Positions 58,618 through 64,000 of a DNA stretch of 64,000 nt are shown here, in pieces. The notes under the pieces were generated by a model, which was given only the letters and a program-made list of their open reading frames with translations, made no database searches and was not told where the DNA came from. A program made the position numbers and the translations under genes. The stretch spans positions 1,612,001 to 1,676,000 of the forward strand of contig NZ_CP045293.1 of assembly GCF_009363075.1 (NCBI RefSeq), in the 5' to 3' direction. Every line of letters starts with the position of its first letter. The stretch's first letter is position 1. The stretch comes from Paenibacillus guangzhouensis (GTDB lineage Bacteria; Bacillota; Bacilli; Paenibacillales; Paenibacillaceae).

Positions 58618-61600
58618 TTGTTGAATTTGAATAAAAAATGGGTATCCGGATTAATGGCGGCTATATTACTATTGGCTCCAGTATCTGCTGTGCAGGCGAA
58701 ATCGCCTGTACAAGATGTAACTATCCTGCAAGCGACAGCATCTTCGGCAGTGCAGGAGACGCAATTCCGCAATCTCGCGGCAGGGCTCCCGTATGAATGG
58801 TCTGAAGCTCCGGAAGCTTCGCATCCCGATAACGGATACAAGCTTACGGACGGAAAATACGGCGCATTGGATATGAACGACCCGGCATGGGTAGGACATT
58901 TGCGCGGACAAACACGCGAAGTCGTGTTCGATCTCGGTGAAGAAAAGTCAATTGGAAAGATCACGGCTAATTTCTTTCAGGATTTCACAAGGAACTCGAT
59001 CCTCGTACCACTGTCTGTATCGATGTATGTATCCGACGATAAGGAAAATTGGGGGCTGCTATCCCATAACGCTACGCAGCTGCTTTGGGGAGATGGACCG
59101 CCCAGACATGAGACTTTTGAATGGGATGGCAACCGGGATGGAATCAAAGGCGGGAATACGGATGGCAAACTGGCTTTTGCCCGTTATGTGAAGGTAGCTT
59201 TTACGATGCATCCTTCGCTATGGGAATATATTGACGAAGTCGAAATTATGGGTATGGACGGCAAGGTTGATGGGGCGGTAAAGGTTCCTGCCGAGCAGCA
59301 TCAATTTTTGAAGCCGGGGGAAGCTACGGCTGGTATCCGGAATTTGAATCTACTGTATAACGGACATTATGCGAATGGTTTGGGCAATTGGAACAAGGAA
59401 CGAATTATTCCGAACATCAGTTATGTAAATAAAGACGGCGAGCCCGTTGATTGGCTTTTTGACGGCGTTCTATATCTCGGGATTGCTACACCTGCCGGCC
59501 GCGATTTCGGTATGGGACAAACGAACCTGGACGATTGGAAATGGTATTTGGATAAAACATTTGCAGCATCAGGCGATATGCAGCAGTTGAATGAGGCAGC
59601 TAAGGAAGTTGGGGTCAAACTGAAACAGCCCGATCATCGAGTTAAGGTTGTGTTAATGATTCCGAATCCCGGGGAATCCTTAACCGATTTTGGTGACATT
59701 GACGGCAGCGGTTCCTTAAACTTTAACGAGTCAGTCGTAGGTAAAGAAAAGGCGTTTGAAAACATAAAAAAAGCGGTGCAGTGGTATCTGGATCAGGCCC
59801 AGGAAAGATGGCAGGCTGCCAACTACTCTAATCTTGATCTTGTCGGCATGTACTGGATGCCGGAACAAATCGAGATATCCGAATTGGGACCAGACGTAGC
59901 TCGCGCGGTGACGGAAAAAGTGCACGCCATGAACAAGAAGGTTTTCTGGATTCCTCACTCTTTAGCTTACAAAATGTTTATGTGGAAAGACGTCGGGATG
60001 GACGCCGCGGCTTATCAGCCGAATTACTTCTTTGGCGGAATGGATGCCGACCGTTTGGATGATGCAACGAATAATGCAAAGCGTTACGGGATGGGGAACG
60101 AAATTGAATTTGATGACGGGATGCTGACGGATCCCGAACTCCGTAAGCGTTATATCGAATACTTGGACAGCGGCGTCAGGTCTGGCCTGATGCAAAATGG
60201 TTTCAGAGCTTACTATCAAGGCAATAATGCAGTATACAACTTAGGGGTGAGTAAGGAACCGGATTTGCGTCTCATGTATGACTGGTTGTACCAATATTTG
60301 AATGGAACGTACGCTACTAACAGCAGCCCGGCGCCAGAGACGATGGCTGAGATTGTGCGGGGTTATGTCGCATCGCAAGAAATCGATTCGGTTTTTGGCA
60401 GTGAGTTGTTGAATCGGTTGCAGACCATCAAGCTTCTTCTGGAACAAAACAAGCCGAAGGATGCCTTAACAAATATGAAGGATTTTCTCGCGCACATCCA
60501 CGACCCAGCCGTGCAAGCGCAAGGGCTGATTTCGGTTCCGGCAGTAACGATACTTGATACCTACGCTCAAGTTCTCATTCATACTTGGTCTGACGGCTCG
60601 GAGCTCAGTAATCTGGTTCTTGGCAAAAATTACACGGTTTCGAAGCGGCCTAACAGCAACTATCCCGATTCTGGGAACGAACTTACGAACGGACAATTCG
60701 GCGGGACGGATTACGGCAACAAGCAGTGGCAGGGCCATGCGGGAAGCGACTACCCTGACGAACGAAGCCGCACATGCACATTTGATTTGGGCAGCAGTAA
60801 ATCGATCGGACAAGTTAGAGCCCATTTTCTTCAGGATAGAGGACCCGGCATCTATTTCCCTCAGAACGTCACTTTTTCTGTTTCATCTGACGGCCAATCC
60901 TGGAGCCGGCTTGGAACCGTTACTCCATCACCGGCACAAGATGCAGCCGCGGCCGAGTTCGTGAGCTGGAACGGAATAATTGACGGCGTGCCGGGGGAAG
61001 CGGGAGCCGATAAAGTGTACGCCCGCTACGTCAAAGTTGAATTCCCGGTCAACGTCTGGGTCTTCCTTGATGAAATCGAAGTTCTCGGCATTGACGTTGA
61101 TAAGAGCAAGCTAAAAGCGGATATCGATCAAGCGAAGAAGCTGCATGACGATACGAGCGTAGGTACAGCGCCGGGGCAAGTCTCCGAAGCAGCTCAAGCG
61201 AAGCTGGTTACTGCGATCGCTGCTGCGCAGGCGGTGAACGATAACAGCGCGGCGAAGCAAGACGAAGTCGATGCAGCAGTGAACGCACTCAGCGTCGCGG
61301 TGAAGGAATTTAGAAGTGCGATCGTGCCGCCAAAGCCGGATACGCCTACGACGACGCTAACGGGTAATAGCACGGTTACGGCAGGAGAAGAGTTTACGGT
61401 TACTCTCGGACTCGATCGAGTGAGCGGTTCCGTATACGCACAAGATTTAACCTTGCAGTACGATGCGGCTGCAATGACGTATGTCGGTGCTGAATCCATC
61501 TTGCCAGGCGTGAGCATCGTAGATAAAGTAACAACGTCAGAGGGGAAGCTCCGGTTCATCGTTGCGAGTGAAGGGGCTGCACATGGCATTCGCGATAAAG

Positions 61601-61941
61601 CGAACGTAATGAAGCTGACATTCCGTGCCAAGAATGTGTCGGCGCCGATAACGGGGACAATTGCCGTATCGAATGCGCTTGTCGCAGACGAGAAAGGGAC
61701 GGAAGCAAGCATTAGGGCCGCATCGCTGACGGTACAAGTGACTGTCGTTACGCCGGGCATTCCTGGTGATGTGAACGGTGACAGCAAGGTCAGCATCGGG
61801 GATTTGGCCATCGCTGCGGCAAATTATGGCCGAACTAGCCAAGATCCGAACTGGGCGGCGATTAAAGCTTGCGATATCAACAACGATGGCAAGATTGATA
61901 TATTGGACTTGGCAGCTATTGCGAAGTTGATTGTGAAGTAG
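58618..61941 (+). CDS. Secreted DUF4855 protein with discoidin-like, FIVAR, cohesin and dockerin domains
   Basis: 1107 residues. Signal peptide (AAILLLAPVSAVQA); first discoidin-like domain about 35-220; DUF4855 about 240-575 (VVLMIPNPGESLTDFGDIDG, VGMYWMPEQIEIS, AAYQPNYFFGG), a probable glycosidase-like domain; second discoidin-like domain about 670-830; a FIVAR helical unit 838-905; a cohesin-type beta-sandwich about 910-1030 (TVTAGEEFTVTLGLDRVSGS); and a type I dockerin with two calcium-binding loops (GDVNGDSKVSIGDL and CDINNDGKIDILDL). TTG 58618 is 8 bases after AAAGGAG. It should be exported and bind glycans. A cohesin and a dockerin on one chain allow self-assembly. Confidence 0.9.
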   Translation: MLNLNKKWVSGLMAAILLLAPVSAVQAKSPVQDVTILQATASSAVQETQFRNLAAGLPYEWSEAPEASHPDNGYKLTDGKYGALDMNDPAWVGHLRGQTREVVFDLGEEKSIGKITANFFQDFTRNSILVPLSVSMYVSDDKENWGLLSHNATQLLWGDGPPRHETFEWDGNRDGIKGGNTDGKLAFARYVKVAFTMHPSLWEYIDEVEIMGMDGKVDGAVKVPAEQHQFLKPGEATAGIRNLNLLYNGHYANGLGNWNKERIIPNISYVNKDGEPVDWLFDGVLYLGIATPAGRDFGMGQTNLDDWKWYLDKTFAASGDMQQLNEAAKEVGVKLKQPDHRVKVVLMIPNPGESLTDFGDIDGSGSLNFNESVVGKEKAFENIKKAVQWYLDQAQERWQAANYSNLDLVGMYWMPEQIEISELGPDVARAVTEKVHAMNKKVFWIPHSLAYKMFMWKDVGMDAAAYQPNYFFGGMDADRLDDATNNAKRYGMGNEIEFDDGMLTDPELRKRYIEYLDSGVRSGLMQNGFRAYYQGNNAVYNLGVSKEPDLRLMYDWLYQYLNGTYATNSSPAPETMAEIVRGYVASQEIDSVFGSELLNRLQTIKLLLEQNKPKDALTNMKDFLAHIHDPAVQAQGLISVPAVTILDTYAQVLIHTWSDGSELSNLVLGKNYTVSKRPNSNYPDSGNELTNGQFGGTDYGNKQWQGHAGSDYPDERSRTCTFDLGSSKSIGQVRAHFLQDRGPGIYFPQNVTFSVSSDGQSWSRLGTVTPSPAQDAAAAEFVSWNGIIDGVPGEAGADKVYARYVKVEFPVNVWVFLDEIEVLGIDVDKSKLKADIDQAKKLHDDTSVGTAPGQVSEAAQAKLVTAIAAAQAVNDNSAAKQDEVDAAVNALSVAVKEFRSAIVPPKPDTPTTTLTGNSTVTAGEEFTVTLGLDRVSGSVYAQDLTLQYDAAAMTYVGAESILPGVSIVDKVTTSEGKLRFIVASEGAAHGIRDKANVMKLTFRAKNVSAPITGTIAVSNALVADEKGTEASIRAASLTVQVTVVTPGIPGDVNGDSKVSIGDLAIAAANYGRTSQDPNWAAIKACDINNDGKIDILDLAAIAKLIVK

Positions 61942-61960
61942 GCGGGGATATAAGGAAGCA

Positions 61961-61993
61961 AGGCACCCATTCAGGAGCAATGGGTGCCTTTTG
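61961..61993 (+). terminator. Terminator of the DUF4855 gene
   Basis: AGGCACCCATT (61961-61971) and AATGGGTGCCTTTT form a strong stem around CAGGAGC. Confidence 0.85.
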
Positions 61994-62112
61994 TGCGCTT
62001 GGCAGCGTATCACGCTAACGGGTGTAAGTCCCGAGTACACTACGAGGTGCAGATGTCCACTCCACTTACCTCATTACAGCATATTAATAGCTTATAAGAG
62101 GGGGTGATGCAC

Positions 62113-62910
62113 GTGTTGCAGGCTATACAATACTTCAGTCCAATGAATTATGGTTGGAGCAATCCTCACTTATTTCTTTGCCTTGATGGTAATAGGTATG
62201 TTGTCAAATTCATGTCCAATCCACAAGGAAAGCGAGTCTTGGCCAATGAACTGATTTCGTATCGGTTAGCTAAATGGTTGAAACTTCCTGTGCCGAGAGG
62301 AGAAATCATATATGTATCCCAAGAACTCATCGATTCATCGCCAACTCTGCAATACCTGGGTGTTGAAGTAGGGCCTCATTTCGGCAGTTATTTTATTGAA
62401 TCTAAAACCAAAAATCTATCAAAAGCAGACATCTCTCAAGTGATGAACATCAGCAAAGCCGCGGATATGATCTTATTTGATTATTGGCTAAACAATAATG
62501 ACCGCCATTTATTGAGACCGGAAGGAGAAAATAATGTTTTGTTATCCAAAGGAGTAAAAACGAAGCTTTGGTTGATAGACCATGCCAATATCCTAGCGGG
62601 GCCCAACTGGACAGTTGAGTCCATTTCTGGTCATCAAAACCATATTTTCACATACTGGGGCGAGTTATATGAGAGATTTGTACCGTATATCGATAACGCT
62701 AACCCATTTGCACAAGCACTAAATAGAATAGAGTCTTTAGAATTATGGCAGATAATGGAATCAATATCGATTGTCCCTGTGGAATGGGGCGTAGCCGATC
62801 ATGAAAAACTAGCTCTTAGTAATTATCTAAATATTAGAAAAAAATTGTTGGCTACTTTTATACAACCGCTCAGAGTTCATTTCCCTGTCTGGGAATCATA
62901 TTTCATCTAG
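62113..62910 (+). CDS. HipA-like kinase-fold protein
   Basis: About 265 residues. The N-lobe has YVVKFMSNPQGKRVLANELI (Lys and Glu of the ATP site) and the catalytic loop ADMILFDYWLNNNDRHLLRP has Asp-x4-Asn-like residues, followed by WLIDHANILAG (metal-binding Asp). These match the HipA-like group found in Bacillales (PF20613-type), a relative of the toxin kinase HipA, but with no HipB antitoxin beside it. GTG 62113 fits the binding site GAGGGGGTG better than ATG 62107. It is followed after 12 bp by another kinase-like gene; the two probably act together. Confidence 0.78.
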   Translation: MLQAIQYFSPMNYGWSNPHLFLCLDGNRYVVKFMSNPQGKRVLANELISYRLAKWLKLPVPRGEIIYVSQELIDSSPTLQYLGVEVGPHFGSYFIESKTKNLSKADISQVMNISKAADMILFDYWLNNNDRHLLRPEGENNVLLSKGVKTKLWLIDHANILAGPNWTVESISGHQNHIFTYWGELYERFVPYIDNANPFAQALNRIESLELWQIMESISIVPVEWGVADHEKLALSNYLNIRKKLLATFIQPLRVHFPVWESYFI

Positions 62911-62922
62911 AGAGGTGCTGCA

Positions 62923-63510
62923 ATGTTGGATGATTTTAAAGCGATTACCGTTTATCCTGGCGTCCATAGACCAGGAATGAATTATCAGGTAGCCTTCCAT
63001 AATCCGACCTCCTACCCGTTTATAGGTGCTGGTGCACAGGGCGCAGTGTTTCGGTTAGCTCCCGACCGATGTATAAAAATATATGCAATTGAGGCAGAAG
63101 CAATAAGAGAAGCTAACGCGCTACTAGCTGCACAAAGTTCACCTTTTTTCCCAAAACTGTTTGTGGCAGGACCTAATTACAACATCATAGAATATATAAG
63201 TGGACCCTCGTTAGATCAATACCTATTACAAGTTAACTATTTGGATAAACACATAACGAAGCAAATTATAGAGCTCATTCGAGATATGAGGCGGTTGGGT
63301 TTTTCAAGATTGGATGCAGCTTTAAGGCACATTCTTTTAACTGAAACGCATGCAATAAAGGTCATAGATCACGTCAATTCCTATAAGACAATCCTTCATA
63401 TTCCCAATCAACTACTCTCCGAGTTGAATAATATAGGTTTCCGTCATACTTTTTTAGACCAAGTTAGAATCGATGCCCCTGAGCTTTATGAAGAGTGGGC
63501 AAGGATATAA
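62923..63510 (+). CDS. YrzF-like atypical Ser/Thr kinase
   Basis: 195 residues, about two thirds the length of a full kinase. A glycine-rich loop PFIGAGAQGAVFRLAP, Lys in RCIKIYAIEAEA, hinge YNIIEYISGPSLDQYLL, and the loop RLDAALRHILLTETHAIKVI, then DHVNSY in the DFG position. The usual HRD catalytic motif is RLDAAL here, so activity may be changed. The sequence resembles B. subtilis YrzF. ATG 62923 follows AGAGGTGC by 6 bases, 12 bp after the HipA-like gene. Possible role in spore or wall signalling is only inferred. Confidence 0.75.
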   Translation: MLDDFKAITVYPGVHRPGMNYQVAFHNPTSYPFIGAGAQGAVFRLAPDRCIKIYAIEAEAIREANALLAAQSSPFFPKLFVAGPNYNIIEYISGPSLDQYLLQVNYLDKHITKQIIELIRDMRRLGFSRLDAALRHILLTETHAIKVIDHVNSYKTILHIPNQLLSELNNIGFRHTFLDQVRIDAPELYEEWARI

Positions 63511-63585
63511 TTCAACATGCTCAGGATATGTTATATCGCGGTTGCTGCCAACGTTGGACTAAACCCTCACAAGTGTTCATTGAGC

Positions 63586-63632
63586 AAACGAGACACGAGA
63601 GTTGAGGAGCTTGCTTGTAGGCAGCTCCTTTT
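63586..63632 (+). repeat. Dispersed repeat variant acting as terminator
   Basis: AAACGAGACACGAGAGTTGA resembles the left arm (AACGGGACACGATAGTTGA), and GGAGCT...AGCTCC followed by TTTTTTT (63606-63635) is a terminator between convergent genes. Confidence 0.6.
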
Positions 63633-63673
63633 TTTGTTGAACTAAGGCAATACTAACAACTTGCAGGTGCTGT

Positions 63674-64000
63674 TTAGTAGACCAGCAAACTGCTGGCCAC
63701 TTGTATAAGCCCGTTTGTGATCGTGTCAATGGCATGCGTTATGGCTGCTTCGGAAATACTTAACGACTTGATCTGCTTGATCGACTGTTTCCCTGCATTC
63801 ACTAAGTCCAATAGCAGCGATGTTTGCTCTTCGTGCTTTGTCGCGACGTTAAGCTTGCTCTGTACTTCACCTAACTTTCTTTCGAAAGCTTTCATTATGC
63901 TCTGGAAAATTACGCTTTGGTCTTTGTAGGGGATTATGGTGACTTCTTTCTGGAAAATAACTTTATTCACTCCACGATAGGGATTGACGAGTGCCGCTTG
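63674..64000 (-). CDS. C-terminal part of a protein of unknown function, runs off window
   Basis: The minus-strand frame is open to the last base; visible residues read AALVNPYRGVNKVIFQKEVT, then a helical, lysine- and glutamine-rich tail (KAFERKLGEVQSKLNVATKH, LLLDLVNAGKQSIKQIKSL). A GTG at 63970 lacks a binding site, so the true start is likely outside. No family recognised. Confidence 0.5.
   Translation of the reverse strand, partial: QAALVNPYRGVNKVIFQKEVTIIPYKDQSVIFQSIMKAFERKLGEVQSKLNVATKHEEQTSLLLDLVNAGKQSIKQIKSLSISEAAITHAIDTITNGLIQVASSLLVY

Noticed and set aside
61994-62045. GCTAACGGGTGTAAGTCCCGAG as a group II intron or attachment site
   Set aside because: It resembles the repeat right arm by chance plus an intron-like GTAAGTCCCG, but there is no domain V hairpin or intron-encoded protein.
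1-64000. CRISPR arrays, tRNA and rRNA genes
   Set aside because: No regularly spaced 25-40-base repeats with unique spacers, no cloverleaf with TTCRA arm, and no rRNA landmark was seen on hand scanning.

Overview
The window looks like chromosome from a spore-forming Firmicute, most likely a Paenibacillus or close relative. Supporting signs are strong AGGAGG-type ribosome binding sites, frequent TTG and GTG starts, three-repeat S-layer homology (SLH) proteins, a CwlJ spore cortex lytic enzyme, a sporulation-type diadenylate cyclase (CdaS), and two YjcZ-type sporulation micro-proteins. I see no rRNA, tRNA, CRISPR array, prophage or complete transposon. Species assignment is inference.

Layout. 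1-8 kb: a secreted protein of unknown function, a SNF2 helicase fragment, an XRE/membrane-protein pair with a promoter and palindromes, an SGNH hydrolase, a PyrE-like phosphoribosyltransferase, micro-proteins, a methyltransferase, and VOC and DinB proteins. 8-16 kb: esterases, an L-amino-acid-oxidase-like flavoenzyme, a TIM-barrel isomerase, DinB and GyrI-like proteins, cwlJ, a GNAT and a uridine-kinase-like protein. 16-31 kb: an SLH-anchored GH3 N-acetylglucosaminidase, a divergent TetR/MFS exporter pair, further VOC/DinB/GNAT proteins, a BadF-type sugar kinase, an AraC-GyrI regulator, a DUF2975/XRE pair, cdaS, and a junction of two broken genes. 31-45 kb: a MerR-controlled divergon (DUF4097 lipoprotein against small membrane protein-MerR-GAP transporter), a MocR regulator facing an EamA exporter and thioesterase, a two-component system, and a surface O-acylation operon (GDSL lipoprotein, MBOAT, DHHW protein, DUF4358 lipoprotein). 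45-64 kb: an intracellular GH5 behind a perfect 22-bp palindrome, pyruvate oxidase, a YvaF/YvaE/YvaD-like drug-efflux operon, a series of large exported proteins (SLH, RCC1, and a DUF4855 protein carrying both cohesin and dockerin), a deleted IS3-family element, and two unusual kinase-like proteins.

The most informative non-coding signals are: (1) twin MerR-type promoters at 32776-32884, each with a 19-bp spacer holding the same dyad at the same offset, which predict one regulator for both arms; (2) a family of roughly 85-100-bp intergenic repeats (ends CTAACGGGACACGATA and GCTAACGGGCAGGATA around a GC-rich hairpin), with about 20 whole or partial copies, one of them split by the IS3 relic; (3) a 22-bp perfect palindrome before the GH5 gene with no obvious local regulator.

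Much of the window is accessory: single small enzymes of the VOC, DinB, GNAT and GyrI groups, gene fragments and repeats between intact operons. This fits a region that gains and loses small detoxification or modification genes. No gene set here is clearly a new defence or biosynthetic system; the best candidates for new biology are the MerR divergon, the repeat family and the cohesin-plus-dockerin protein.
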